From positions 3,585,001 to 3,649,000 of the forward strand of contig NZ_CP030038.1 of the NCBI RefSeq assembly GCF_015291725.1: a stretch of DNA of 64,000 nt. Reading direction: 5' to 3'. The position numbers were made by a program, and so were the translations under genes. Shown here piece by piece: positions 44,675 through 53,632 of this stretch. The notes beneath the pieces were generated by a model, which saw nothing but the letters and a program-made list of their open reading frames with translations, was not told the origin of the DNA and ran no database searches. The stretch comes from Bradyrhizobium sp. CCBAU 51765 (GTDB lineage Bacteria; Pseudomonadota; Alphaproteobacteria; Rhizobiales; Xanthobacteraceae). Position 1 is the stretch's first letter. Each line of letters opens with the position of its first letter.

Positions 44675-45106
44675 TTACACAGGCGGAATACCATCCGGAG
44701 GGTTCTCGTCAAACCCGTGCATGCGCAGAGCCCATTGCAAGCCGACCACAGCTCCCTTCACCGGTTGCAGCAGCGCGAGCGAGGCGACGAGGGTGAAGGG
44801 CAGGTAGGCTGCGAAGCTGATCCAGACCGGCGTGGTGTAGTTGGTCTCGATCCACAAGACGGCCGGCACCACGACGTGGCCGACGATGACGATGACGAGA
44901 TAGGCGGGCAGATCGTCGGCGCGATGCGGCGTGTAGTCGAGGCCGCATGTCGCGCAATTGTCCGCCGTCTTCAGGAAGGCGCGGAACAGCTTTCCCTCGC
45001 CGCAGCGCGGGCAGCGGCCGCGAAAACCGCGCTTCATTGCCGTCCAGACGTCGCGCTTCTCGACCAGGCCACTCTCGCGCGTCCAGATCTTCGGGGCCGT
45101 GCTCAT
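44675..45106 (-). CDS. DUF983 family membrane protein
   Basis: A 143-residue protein with an N-terminal zinc-finger-like CPRCGEGKLF and CATCGLDY pair (about 31-60), then two hydrophobic helices (YLVIVIVGHVVVPAVLW and YLPFTLVASLALLQPV). The family function is unknown. The ATG at 45106 is four bases beyond the rnr stop; an ATG at 45115 overlapping rnr is also possible. It is the third gene of the topA-rnr operon. Confidence 0.88.
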   Translation of the reverse strand: MSTAPKIWTRESGLVEKRDVWTAMKRGFRGRCPRCGEGKLFRAFLKTADNCATCGLDYTPHRADDLPAYLVIVIVGHVVVPAVLWIETNYTTPVWISFAAYLPFTLVASLALLQPVKGAVVGLQWALRMHGFDENPPDGIPPV

Positions 45107-45108
45107 CG

Positions 45109-47466
45109 TCACCATGCCTTGCCCTTCTGTCCCTTGCCTTTTCCCTTGTTCTTGCCTTTGCCCTTCTTCGGCTTGCCGGATTTCGGCTTCGCCGGCTTGC
45201 GTTTTCTGTCCGGGCTGCGTCCGGGCTGCGCCTTGAACGAGGGACGGCGTTGCGGACCGGGTGACCTGCGGTCGCGCGGCGCGGTCTCACTGGAGGACGA
45301 CAGCAGCTCGAAGCGTAACGCGCCTGCGATGGGAGCAGCCTCTATCAGGCGGACATCAACCACATCGCCCAACTGGTACATGGTGCGGCTGCGTGTGCCG
45401 ACCAGCGCGTGACGGCTCTCGTCATAGTTGAAATATTCCGTGCCGAGGGATCGGATCGGGATCAATCCGTCGGCGCCGGTCTCGCTCAGCTTGACGAACA
45501 GGCCGGCGCGCGTGACGCCGGAGACGCGGCCCTGGAAGCTTGCGCCGATGCGATCGGCGAGGTGATGGGCGATCAGGCGGTCGACGGTCTCGCGCTCAGC
45601 CTTCATCGCGCGCCGCTCGGTCAGAGAGATGTGGGCGGCGACCTCGCTCAAGGTCTCGGGCGTCTCGCTGTCGGGCAGGGCGCCTTCGCCGAGGCCGAGC
45701 GCGCGGACCAGCGCGCGGTGCACGACGAGGTCGGCATAGCGGCGGATCGGCGAGGTGAAATGCGCATAGCGGCGCAGGTTCAGGCCGAAATGGCCGTAAT
45801 TCTCGGAGGAATATTCGGCCTGCGCCTGGGCGCGCAGCACGACTTCGCTCACCAGCGGATAGTAGTCATGGCCTTCGAGCTGGGCCAGCACGCGGTTGAA
45901 CAGTGTCGGGCGCAGCGCGCCTGATTTCGTGAAGGGGACGTCGAGCGTCTCCAGAAATTCCGCGAGCGCGTGCACCTTCTCCAGCGTCGGCTCGTCATGC
46001 ACGCGGTAGATCAGCGGCAGCGATTTCTTCTCCAGCATCTCGGCTGCCGCGACGTTGGCGAGGATCATGAACTCCTCGATCAGCTTGTGCGCATCGAGCC
46101 GCTCAGGCACGACGACGCGATCGACCGTGCCGTCGCTTTTCAGTAGGATCTTGCGCTCGGGCAGATCGAGATTGAGCGGATCGCGCTCGTCACGCGCGCG
46201 CTTGGCGCAGGCATAGGCGGCATAGAGCGGCTTCAGGATCGGATCGAGCAGCGGGCCGGTGGCGTCGTCGGGCCGCCCGTCGATCGCAGCCTGCGCCTGC
46301 GCGTAGCTGAGCTTCGCGGCCGAGCGCATCAGGATGCGGTGGAAGCTGTGCGAGCGCTTGCGGCCGTCGGGGCCCAGCACCATGCGAACCGCGAGCGCGC
46401 CGCGCGGCTCGCCAGGCACCAGCGAGCAGAGATTGTTGGAGATGCGCTCGGGCAGCATCGGCACGACGCGGTCGGGGAAATAGACCGAGTTGCCGCGGTC
46501 GAGCGCGTCGCGATCGAGCGCAGCGCCCGGCCGGACGTAGAAGCTGACATCGGCAATGGCGACGTTGACGATGAAGCCGCCTTTGTTGTTCGGATCGTCA
46601 TCGGGCTGCGCGTGGACGGCGTCGTCGTGGTCTTTTGCGTCCGGCGGATCAATCGTGACGAGCGGGACGTCGCGCCAGTCCTCGCGTCCCTTCAGATTGG
46701 CGGGCTCGGCCGCCTCCGCCTCGCGCTCTGCGGCGGCGGAGAATTGCAGCGGGATGTCGTGAGCGTAGATCGCGATCAGGCTGATCGCTTTCTCGGACTT
46801 GACCGAGCCGAGCTTCTCCTTGACGCGTCCTGAGGCCAGGCCGAAGCCGCGCGAGCGGACGATGTCGACGCTGACGAGGTCGCCATCCTGCGCGCCGCCT
46901 GTATCGGCCTTGGCGATGTTCAGCTCGCGGTCGGCGAATTTCTTGTCGACGGGAATGAGCCGTCCGCCGCCTTCGGGAAGCTCGCGGAACACGCCGAGGA
47001 TGCGGCTCTTGGCCTTGTCGATGACCTTGATGATGCGGCCGCGCCAGGCCGGGCCTTCGGTCTCCTCCGAGCGCTCGACGCGCAGCAGCGCACGGTCGCC
47101 GACACCGGCGGCGGTGCCGGGTTTTGGCCGGCGCGGCATCTCGATGAGGATCTTCGGCGGCTCGCCGCTCTCGACCTCGTCCCATTCGGCGGGGGAGGCG
47201 ATCAATTCGCCGTCGGAGTCGCGGCCGGTGATGTCCGCGAGCAGCGTCGGCGGAAGCGTATCCGGCTCCGAGATCTTGTGGCGCTTCTTCTTGACGATGC
47301 CGTCGTCGGCGAGCTCGCGCAGCATGCGCCTGAGCTCGGCACGGTCGGCGTTCTTCAGGCCGAACTCGCGTGCAATTTCGCGGGTCCCGACATTTCCCTG
47401 ATTTGCCTTGATGAAGGCGACGATGGCGTTCCTGTCGGGAAAGCCATGGTCATTCTTGCGTTTCAC
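45109..47466 (-). CDS. rnr: Ribonuclease R
   Basis: A 785-residue processive 3'-5' exoribonuclease that degrades structured RNA. An N-terminal winged helix, cold-shock-like domains, the RNB catalytic domain (DPPDAKDHDDAVH with metal-binding Asp residues near 270) and a C-terminal S1 domain (ASFQGRVSGVTRAGLFVKL) are in the standard order, ending in a long Lys/Pro/Gly-rich basic tail. It starts seven bases after the topA stop, so the two are co-transcribed. Confidence 0.96.
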   Translation of the reverse strand: MKRKNDHGFPDRNAIVAFIKANQGNVGTREIAREFGLKNADRAELRRMLRELADDGIVKKKRHKISEPDTLPPTLLADITGRDSDGELIASPAEWDEVESGEPPKILIEMPRRPKPGTAAGVGDRALLRVERSEETEGPAWRGRIIKVIDKAKSRILGVFRELPEGGGRLIPVDKKFADRELNIAKADTGGAQDGDLVSVDIVRSRGFGLASGRVKEKLGSVKSEKAISLIAIYAHDIPLQFSAAAEREAEAAEPANLKGREDWRDVPLVTIDPPDAKDHDDAVHAQPDDDPNNKGGFIVNVAIADVSFYVRPGAALDRDALDRGNSVYFPDRVVPMLPERISNNLCSLVPGEPRGALAVRMVLGPDGRKRSHSFHRILMRSAAKLSYAQAQAAIDGRPDDATGPLLDPILKPLYAAYACAKRARDERDPLNLDLPERKILLKSDGTVDRVVVPERLDAHKLIEEFMILANVAAAEMLEKKSLPLIYRVHDEPTLEKVHALAEFLETLDVPFTKSGALRPTLFNRVLAQLEGHDYYPLVSEVVLRAQAQAEYSSENYGHFGLNLRRYAHFTSPIRRYADLVVHRALVRALGLGEGALPDSETPETLSEVAAHISLTERRAMKAERETVDRLIAHHLADRIGASFQGRVSGVTRAGLFVKLSETGADGLIPIRSLGTEYFNYDESRHALVGTRSRTMYQLGDVVDVRLIEAAPIAGALRFELLSSSSETAPRDRRSPGPQRRPSFKAQPGRSPDRKRKPAKPKSGKPKKGKGKNKGKGKGQKGKAW

Positions 47467-47473
47467 TTAGCCT

Positions 47474-50248
47474 CTAACTCTTGCCGGCACTTTTCTTGGC
47501 CGGAGTATTTGCAGGATTCTTGGGGGCGGCTGCCTTGGTCGGTGACGTCTTGGCAGTCGACGACACGGCGGCGCGCGCCTTGCTGGTGGATTCGGATTTG
47601 GTTTTGGCCGCGGCTTTCTTCGCGGCCGGCGTCTTCGGTTTTGGCGCGGAATCTTCGCCGTCCGCTGTTTTCGCTGCAGTCTTCTTGGCCTTGGCCGGCT
47701 TGGCCGCCTTCTTCGCCGCCTTGGTGGTCTTGGCCTTGCCGCCGCCCTTGGCGGCGCGCTCGTCGATCAGCGCGATCGCCTGCGGCAGGGTGATGGTATC
47801 CTTCTCGAACTCGGCCGGGATCGTCGCGTTGACGCCGCCGGCCGTGACATAGGCGCCGTAGCGGCCGCTCTTGACGGTGACGGTGCCGAGCGTCGGATGA
47901 TCGCCGATCGCCTTGCCGGGATCGGCGCCGAAGCGGCGGCTCGGGCCCTTGGCGACCTTTTCCGCAATCAACGTCACCGCGCGGTTCAGGCCGATGTCGA
48001 ACACTTCGTCGCCGGCTTCCAGGCTGGCGTAGGTCTTCTCGTGCTTCACGAACGGGCCGAAGCGGCCGAGGCCGGCGACAATCGGCTGGCCGGTTTCCGG
48101 GTGCTTGCCGATCTCGCGCGGCAGCGACAGCAGTTTCAGCGCGAGCTCGAGGTCGACATCGCCCGGCGAGGTACCCTTGGGGATGCCGGCGCGCTTGGGC
48201 TTTTCGCCTTCCGCATAATCCTTCTGCTCGCCGAGCTGGATGTAGGGCCCGAAGCGGCCGGCCTTGACCCAGACGTCGAAGCCGGTGTCGGGATCCTGGC
48301 CGAGCGAACGATCGGCGGTCGCCTCGCTGTCGGCGGCGAGCTGACGGGTGTAGCGGCATTCCGGATAGTTCGAGCAGCCGACGAAGGCGCCGAACTTGCC
48401 GGCCTTGAGGTTCAGCCGGCCGGTGCCGCAGTTCGGGCACTGCCTGATGTCGCCGCCGTCGGCGCGCGGCGGATAGATGTGCGGCCCCAGCATCTCGTCG
48501 AGCACGTCGAGCACCTGCGCGACACGCAAATCCTTGATGTCGTCGACGGCGCCGATGAAGTCGCGCCAGAAATCCTTCAGCACCTGCTGCCAGGAGATCT
48601 CGTTGTTCGAGATGCGGTCGAGCTGTTCTTCAAGGGCCGCGGTGAAATCGTATTCGACATAGCGGCTGAAGAAGCTCTCCAGGAACGCGATCACGACGCG
48701 GCCCTTGTCCTCGCCGTGCAGGCGCTTCTTCTCCAGCTTGACGTAGCCGCGGTCCTTCAGGACCTGGAGGATCGAGGCATAGGTGGAGGGCCGGCCGATG
48801 CCGAGCTCTTCCATGCGCTTGACCAGGGATGCTTCCGAGAAGCGCGGCGGCGGCTCGGTGAAATGCTGGGTGACGGAGAGCGACTGCCGCTTCAGGGCGT
48901 CGTTCGGGCTCATGGCCGGCAGGCGGCGCGAATCCTCGTCTTCCTCGTCATCGCGGCCTTCCTGGTAGAGCGCGAGGAAGCCGTCGAACTTGACGACCTG
49001 GCCGGTGGCGCGCAGCTCCAGCGTGCGGGAGCCTGCCTTCGCCACGATGTCGACCGTGGTGCGCTCGAGCTCGGCGGATTCCATCTGACTCGCGATCGTG
49101 CGCTTCCAGATCAGCTCGTAGAGCTTCGCCTGATCGGCATCGAGCCTGCGGTTCAGGCTGTCGGGGCGGCGGGAGAGGTCGGTCGGTCGGATCGCTTCGT
49201 GCGCTTCCTGGGCATTCTTGGCCTTGGCCTGGTACTGGCGGGGGCTATCCGGCACGTAGGCGTTGCCGTAATCCTCGCCGATCACCTTGCGCGCCTGGGT
49301 GATCGCGGACGGATCGATCTGCACGCCGTCGGTACGCATATAAGTAATGAGTCCGGTGGTCTCGCCACCGATGTCGATGCCCTCATAAAGGCGCTGGGCG
49401 ATGCGCATGGTGTGCGCCGGCGCAAAGCCGTATTTGCGGCTGGCTTCCTGCTGCAGCGTCGACGTGGTGAAGGGCGCCTGCGGATTGCGTCGGGCCGGCT
49501 TGGCATCGACCGCGGTCACGGTGTAGCTGGCTGCCTCCAGCGCCTTCTTGAAGTCTTCGGCTTCCGCACCCGTGCCGATGTCGAGACGCTGGATCTTCTT
49601 GCCATCGGCACCGACGAGGCGGGCCTCGAAGGCGTCGCCGCGGGGGGTGAGCAGGGTCGCGATCAGCGACCAATATTCGCGCGCCACGAATTTCTCGATC
49701 TCGAGCTCGCGGTCGCAGACGAGGCGCAACGCCACCGACTGCACGCGGCCGGCCGAGCGGGCGCCCGGCAGCTTGCGCCACAGCACGGGGGAGAGGGTGA
49801 AGCCGACCAGGTAGTCGAGCGCGCGGCGCGCCATGTAGGCGTCGACCAGCGCGCCGTCGATCTGGCGCGGATGCTTCATCGCGTCGGAGACCGCCTGCTT
49901 GGTGATGGCGTTGAACACCACCCGCTCGATCTTCTGGTCCTTGAGCGCGCGCTTTTCCTTCAGCACCTCCAGCACGTGCCAGGAGATGGCCTCGCCCTCG
50001 CGATCAGGGTCGGTGGCGAGAATCAGACGGTCGGCGCCCTTCAGGGACTTGGCGATCTCGTTGAGCCGGCCGGCCGCCTTGGGATCGACCTCCCAGATCA
50101 TCTTGAAATTGGCATCGGGATCGACGGAGCCGTTCTTCGCGGGCAGGTCGCGGACATGGCCGAACGAGGCCAGAACCTCGTAGGACGAGCCCAAATATTT
50201 GTTGATCGTCTTGGCTTTCGCCGGCGACTCCACGATGACGATATTCAT
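47474..50248 (-). CDS. topA: DNA topoisomerase I
   Basis: A 924-residue type IA topoisomerase that relaxes negative supercoils. It begins MNIVIVESPAKAKTINKYLG (Toprim domain, with DPDREGEAISWH), has the catalytic tyrosine in GLITYMRTDGVQ, and one classical zinc finger (CPNCGTGRLNLKAG, GCSNYPEC). Several alphaproteobacterial C-terminal repeat modules and a 100-residue Lys/Ala-rich basic tail follow. The ATG at 50248 excludes an upstream non-homologous stretch. It leads the topA-rnr-DUF983-NUDIX operon. Confidence 0.97.
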   Translation of the reverse strand: MNIVIVESPAKAKTINKYLGSSYEVLASFGHVRDLPAKNGSVDPDANFKMIWEVDPKAAGRLNEIAKSLKGADRLILATDPDREGEAISWHVLEVLKEKRALKDQKIERVVFNAITKQAVSDAMKHPRQIDGALVDAYMARRALDYLVGFTLSPVLWRKLPGARSAGRVQSVALRLVCDRELEIEKFVAREYWSLIATLLTPRGDAFEARLVGADGKKIQRLDIGTGAEAEDFKKALEAASYTVTAVDAKPARRNPQAPFTTSTLQQEASRKYGFAPAHTMRIAQRLYEGIDIGGETTGLITYMRTDGVQIDPSAITQARKVIGEDYGNAYVPDSPRQYQAKAKNAQEAHEAIRPTDLSRRPDSLNRRLDADQAKLYELIWKRTIASQMESAELERTTVDIVAKAGSRTLELRATGQVVKFDGFLALYQEGRDDEEDEDSRRLPAMSPNDALKRQSLSVTQHFTEPPPRFSEASLVKRMEELGIGRPSTYASILQVLKDRGYVKLEKKRLHGEDKGRVVIAFLESFFSRYVEYDFTAALEEQLDRISNNEISWQQVLKDFWRDFIGAVDDIKDLRVAQVLDVLDEMLGPHIYPPRADGGDIRQCPNCGTGRLNLKAGKFGAFVGCSNYPECRYTRQLAADSEATADRSLGQDPDTGFDVWVKAGRFGPYIQLGEQKDYAEGEKPKRAGIPKGTSPGDVDLELALKLLSLPREIGKHPETGQPIVAGLGRFGPFVKHEKTYASLEAGDEVFDIGLNRAVTLIAEKVAKGPSRRFGADPGKAIGDHPTLGTVTVKSGRYGAYVTAGGVNATIPAEFEKDTITLPQAIALIDERAAKGGGKAKTTKAAKKAAKPAKAKKTAAKTADGEDSAPKPKTPAAKKAAAKTKSESTSKARAAVSSTAKTSPTKAAAPKNPANTPAKKSAGKS

Positions 50249-50457
50249 GTAGTTCCAGTAACTTATGGGGAAATCTTGGGCCGAAAACGAAAGGACTCGG
50301 GTCGGCCGTTTCGACCCGAACATGGGTGGTGCGGCCTCCGCTGTCAAATCGAGGGGTGTTGAAAGCCGCCTCGATGGGAAAAGTTTCATATCGAGAAAGT
50401 TGCAGAATACCACCTTGGAGTTGCGGTCGATGTGGGCGTAATGTTGCCGTTGAGGCC

Positions 50458-50715
50458 ATGGATTCGGGTGGGGTCTTGGTGACTAAGCCAAAGAAACGGA
50501 AGCGTGCCGCATCGGGCGCGCGGGGAGGCTCGCGTCCTGAGGAACCAGGGGAGGGCGGCGCGGACGAGGCGGTGGCCTTCATCGCCGAGCAGACCGGAGC
50601 ATTGCGCAAGCTCGCCGAGCGCCACAAGCTCGCCGTGCTGCATTATCTTCTGGGCATGACCAAGCTGGAGGCCGACGAGCATCTGCGGCTGCGGACCAAG
50701 CGCAAGCTGTCGTGA
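50458..50715 (+). CDS. Small conserved hypothetical protein
   Basis: An 85-residue basic protein (ATG at 50458). The N-terminal half is Lys/Arg/Gly-rich and disordered. The C-terminal half is helical and reads GALRKLAERHKLAVLHYLLG and MTKLEADEHLRLRTKRKLS, a pattern that recurs in bradyrhizobial hypothetical proteins. No function is known. It is divergent from topA. Confidence 0.7.
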   Translation: MDSGGVLVTKPKKRKRAASGARGGSRPEEPGEGGADEAVAFIAEQTGALRKLAERHKLAVLHYLLGMTKLEADEHLRLRTKRKLS

Positions 50716-50724
50716 CAAGGCTGG

Positions 50725-51114
50725 ATGCTTTGGCGTGAACTATCGCGTTCGACCGACGACAAAGCCAATGTGAAGAACGCGTCCAATCCCTTGAGCCTTG
50801 CGGACAAGCTCCGCAACGACGTTCGTAGCCTCGTGATCATCGCGGCATTGATCGGAGGGTTGATCCTCTGGTTTGCGACCGTCGGCTGGACCGATCGGGT
50901 GATCTATCGTGGCGTCGATCAAGCCTGGTTCGAGCCCGGTCGCGTCCATCTCAAGACGGAGCCTTCCGGTCATTACACGATCGAGCGGAATGCGGACTTT
51001 GCCGCCATGAAGGTCGGCTGCGTTTATGACCTGAACTACGAGGCCGAGTTCGGCCGGCGCCAACGCGCCGATCGCCAGAAAACGGTTCGCAGGGCGACCC
51101 TGGTCGGATGCTAG
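50725..51114 (+). CDS. Small membrane-anchored hypothetical protein
   Basis: A 129-residue protein with one central helix (RSLVIIAALIGGLILWFATVGW, about residues 35-56, listed here only to mark the segment) followed by a mainly polar C-terminal domain with a single cysteine pair (VGCVYDLNYE and terminal VGC). It is probably inserted once in the inner membrane. A GTG at 50770 could be the true start. No family is recognised. Confidence 0.6.
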   Translation: MLWRELSRSTDDKANVKNASNPLSLADKLRNDVRSLVIIAALIGGLILWFATVGWTDRVIYRGVDQAWFEPGRVHLKTEPSGHYTIERNADFAAMKVGCVYDLNYEAEFGRRQRADRQKTVRRATLVGC

Positions 51115-51166
51115 CCTGAGTTCGCTCCGCGCGCATTGACGGTGTGGTGGCAGCTCGCCGCCGCAA

Positions 51167-51631
51167 TCAGGCTGACCGCCGTCGCGCCGGCCGCGGCTTC
51201 AGCGTGGTGTCGGCGGGACTGAGCAGCCGGCCGTCCTCGGCGCGCATTTCCAGCTTCTTCACCGGGCGGCCTTTCGCACGATCGACCAGGATGGTCGCGA
51301 TCTCTTCGGGGTGGTCGTCGAACGCCTCGCTCCATTGCCGCAGCGCGACCAGGATCGGGAAGGTGCCGCGGCCCTTCGGCGTCAGCAGATATTCCTGATA
51401 GGCGCTGCCGTCGGAGGCGGGGGCGGTCTCGAGAATGCCGTGGTCGACCAGCGATCGCAGGCGGGCCGACAGGATGTTCTTGGCCATGCCGAGCCTGCTC
51501 TGAAACTCGCCGAAGCGGCGGATGCCGAACAGCGCCTCGCGGATGATCAGCAGCGACCACCAGTCGCCGAGTGCCTCCAGCGAGCGTGCGATCGGGCAGG
51601 AATCGCCCTCGAAGCTGGTTCGTTTCACCAT
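51167..51631 (-). CDS. HxlR family transcriptional regulator (divergent from SDR)
   Basis: A 154-residue winged-helix regulator. CPIARSLEALGDWWSLLIIREALFG, FQSRLGMAKNILSARLRSLVDHGIL and the wing AYQEYLLTPKG are typical of HxlR proteins, whose N-terminal cysteine (Cys12 here) often senses electrophiles. It lies divergent from an SDR gene, with two 19-bp operator-like repeats between them, so it probably represses that gene. Confidence 0.9.
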   Translation of the reverse strand: MVKRTSFEGDSCPIARSLEALGDWWSLLIIREALFGIRRFGEFQSRLGMAKNILSARLRSLVDHGILETAPASDGSAYQEYLLTPKGRGTFPILVALRQWSEAFDDHPEEIATILVDRAKGRPVKKLEMRAEDGRLLSPADTTLKPRPARRRSA

Positions 51632-51684
51632 CCTGGTCCGTCCTATCGCGTTCGCACGGCGTCGGCGCCGATCACGCGCTTGTG

Positions 51685-51703
51685 TGGTTGCATTATAAAA
51701 CCA
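51685..51703. promoter_or_regulatory. HxlR operator candidate, site 1 (TGGTT-N9-AACCA)
   Basis: A 19-bp dyad whose arms are perfect, with spacer GCATTATAA. It is 15/19 identical to site 2 at 51723-51741. It lies 54 bases upstream of the hxlR start. Confidence 0.55.
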
Positions 51704-51722
51704 TTTGCCCTAGATGGCAACA

Positions 51723-51741
51723 TAGTTTCATTATGCAACCA
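51723..51741. promoter_or_regulatory. HxlR operator candidate, site 2 (TAGTT-N9-AACCA)
   Basis: The second copy, with spacer TCATTATGC, lies directly before the SDR ribosome-binding site GGAGG. Sites 1 and 2 are 38 bases apart centre to centre. In addition the outer ends GTGGTTGCAT (51684) and ATGCAACCAC (51733) are mutual inverted repeats. Confidence 0.55.
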
Positions 51742-51753
51742 CTGGAGGCGAGC

Positions 51754-52527
51754 GTGAGACTGAAAGACAAGACGGCATTGATTACGGGCGGCAACAGCGG
51801 CATCGGGCTTGCGACGGCAAAGCTGTTCGCGGCCGAAGGCGCCAAGGTGGTGATCACCGGGCGCAACAAGCAGACGCTGGAGGCTGCCGCGAAGGAGCTC
51901 GGGCCGAACGCCCTCGCACTCGCCGCCGATGCCACCGACATCGCCGCGACCGAAGCCGCCATCAAGCAGGGCGCGGAGAAGTTCGGCAAGTTCGACATCG
52001 TGTTTGCCAATGCCGGCATCGCCGGCGGCACGCCGCTGGGCTCGGCGACGCCCGAGGTCTTCGAGAAGGTCATCAGCACCAATCTGACCGGTGTGTTCTT
52101 CACCGTGCAGTCGGCGCTGCCCTATCTCAACGACAATGCCTCGATCATCCTCAACGGCTCGGTGATCTCCGTGCTCGGCATTCCCGGTTACTCCGCTTAC
52201 GGTGCCGCGAAGGCCGGCGTGCGGGCGATGGCGCGGATCATGGCCTCGGAGCTGTCGCCGCGCGGAATCCGCGTCAATGTCGTGGCACCCGGCGCGATCC
52301 GCACCCCGATCTGGGGACCCGCGACCGCGACGCCCGAAGCCGAGAAGGCGTTCGAGAAGCGGATCGCGCTAACGACGCCGCTCGGCCGCATCGGTGAAAC
52401 GGATCACGTCGCGAAGACGGTGCTGTTCCTCGCCTCAGATGATTCCGCGCATGTGCAGGGCCAGGAAATCTTCGTCGATGGCGGTGCGGTGGCCTCCCCG
52501 AGCGGCGCGCCGATCTATCGCGGCTGA
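51754..52527 (+). CDS. Short-chain dehydrogenase/reductase
   Basis: A 257-residue NAD(P)-dependent oxidoreductase. The Rossmann motif TGGNSGIG is at about residues 11-18; the NAG motif and catalytic Ser (NGSVIS) and YGAAK (Tyr/Lys) follow. GGAGG precedes the GTG start at 51754 by seven bases. The substrate is unknown; linkage to an HxlR regulator suggests an inducible role, perhaps in detoxifying reactive carbonyls or quinones. Confidence 0.92.
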   Translation: MRLKDKTALITGGNSGIGLATAKLFAAEGAKVVITGRNKQTLEAAAKELGPNALALAADATDIAATEAAIKQGAEKFGKFDIVFANAGIAGGTPLGSATPEVFEKVISTNLTGVFFTVQSALPYLNDNASIILNGSVISVLGIPGYSAYGAAKAGVRAMARIMASELSPRGIRVNVVAPGAIRTPIWGPATATPEAEKAFEKRIALTTPLGRIGETDHVAKTVLFLASDDSAHVQGQEIFVDGGAVASPSGAPIYRG

Positions 52528-52694
52528 TCAAGCCAGGCGCAATCCAACTGGCCGGCGCAGTCCATGGGTTGCGCCGACCGGTTCCGGCGTCCTGCGGGAT
52601 CACCTAACCTTTGCGCGCGGCGTTGAACCTTCGCGCGAGCTGGAAAGACCCTCTTATGGGGCGGGGCAGACTCATTATTTATATGGAGTCTAGC

Positions 52695-52862
52695 ATGCCG
52701 AAAGCAGCCCGCTTTTTCTCGTCGCTGTCATCGCCGCGCATCTTCACCGAAAGATCCGCCGTTCCGGCCAGGCGCTCCGACACGTCCGAGTTCGTCGCCA
52801 TTGCGTTGTTTTGCGGGATCGGCCTGTTCGTCTCGCTCGTTGCCGTGATCCTGGGCATTTAG
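52695..52862 (+). CDS. Small single-span membrane protein
   Basis: A 55-residue protein with a basic Ser/Arg N-terminal half and a C-terminal hydrophobic helix (FVAIALFCGIGLFVSLVAV, about 34-52). GGAG lies five bases before the ATG at 52695. No function is known. It stands between an SDR gene and azoR and could be a regulatory or stress micro-protein. Confidence 0.55.
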   Translation: MPKAARFFSSLSSPRIFTERSAVPARRSDTSEFVAIALFCGIGLFVSLVAVILGI

Positions 52863-52940
52863 GGCGTCTGGTTCCAGCTTTGCAGATCGTGCAGCCGTCA
52901 GCCGCCGCGCATTTCGGCGGCGGCCGATCTCGGCGCGGCG

Positions 52941-53549
52941 TCAGGCCGCCCGCAGGCTGGTGGCCGCTTGAAGCGCGCCAGCCAGCGCTTTCTCGCGGTG
53001 ATCCGGTCCGACCTGGATGCCGTCGGCGATGATGAATTCGGCATTGTGGATGCCGATGAAGCCGAACACGCCGCGCAGATAGCTTTCGAGGTGCTCCAGC
53101 GCTGCGACGGGCGAGCCCGCTCCATAGTAACCGCCGCGCGAGATCGCGACGATCACGCGCTTGCCCCCGGCAAGCCCCTCCGGCCCGGCCGCGCCATATT
53201 TAAAAGTCTTCCCCACCACCAGGATGCGGTCGATCCAGGCCTTGAGCTGGCTCGGAATCGTGAAGTTGTACATGGGTGCACCGATCACGACGATGTCGGC
53301 ACTCAGGAACTCCTCCAGCACGGCCGCGCTTGCGGCCAGGTCGGGTGCGAGTTCCGCCGGTGCGGGGGCGCCTTGGGCTGCCGCGAGGTGCGAGCCGGAG
53401 AGATGGGCAAGCGGCGTCTGGGTCAGGTCGCGATAGACCACTTCGAGCGAAGGCGTCGCCTGGCGCAGCCGGTCGACGATGGCGGCGGAAACCTGCCTGG
53501 ATACGGAGTGGGGGCCGAGGACGCTGGAGTCGAGATGGAGCAGTTTCAT
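52941..53549 (-). CDS. azoR: FMN-dependent NADH-azoreductase
   Basis: A 202-residue flavodoxin-fold enzyme of the AzoR/NQO type that reduces azo dyes and quinones by two-electron transfer. The start [18 protein letters not shown] provides the FMN phosphate-binding loop; [17 protein letters not shown] and SRGGYYG are conserved. It is divergent from a second HxlR regulator (84 bases), a typical arrangement for quinone- or electrophile-inducible azoreductases. Confidence 0.94.
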   Translation of the reverse strand: MKLLHLDSSVLGPHSVSRQVSAAIVDRLRQATPSLEVVYRDLTQTPLAHLSGSHLAAAQGAPAPAELAPDLAASAAVLEEFLSADIVVIGAPMYNFTIPSQLKAWIDRILVVGKTFKYGAAGPEGLAGGKRVIVAISRGGYYGAGSPVAALEHLESYLRGVFGFIGIHNAEFIIADGIQVGPDHREKALAGALQAATSLRAA

Positions 53550-53568
53550 TTGGGGTCACCATGGTATA

Positions 53569-53579
53569 GGTTTGTAACC
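53569..53579. promoter_or_regulatory. Dyad GGTT-TGT-AACC between azoR and hxlR
   Basis: An 11-bp perfect dyad 20 bases upstream of the azoR start and about 55 bases from the hxlR start. Its arms resemble the TGGTT/AACCA arms of the other HxlR-controlled region but with a three-base spacer. It is a plausible operator for the divergent pair. Confidence 0.4.
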
Positions 53580-53632
53580 AGGACTACATGAGTGACTGTC
53601 GGAATCCCCGCAAGAACGCACATTTTTGAGCC

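Noticed and set aside
47897..50362. An 821-codon plus-strand frame opposite topA
   Set aside because: Its length comes from GC codon bias on the other strand; composition is Val/Arg/Asp/Leu-repetitive and no domain is visible, while topA is unambiguous.
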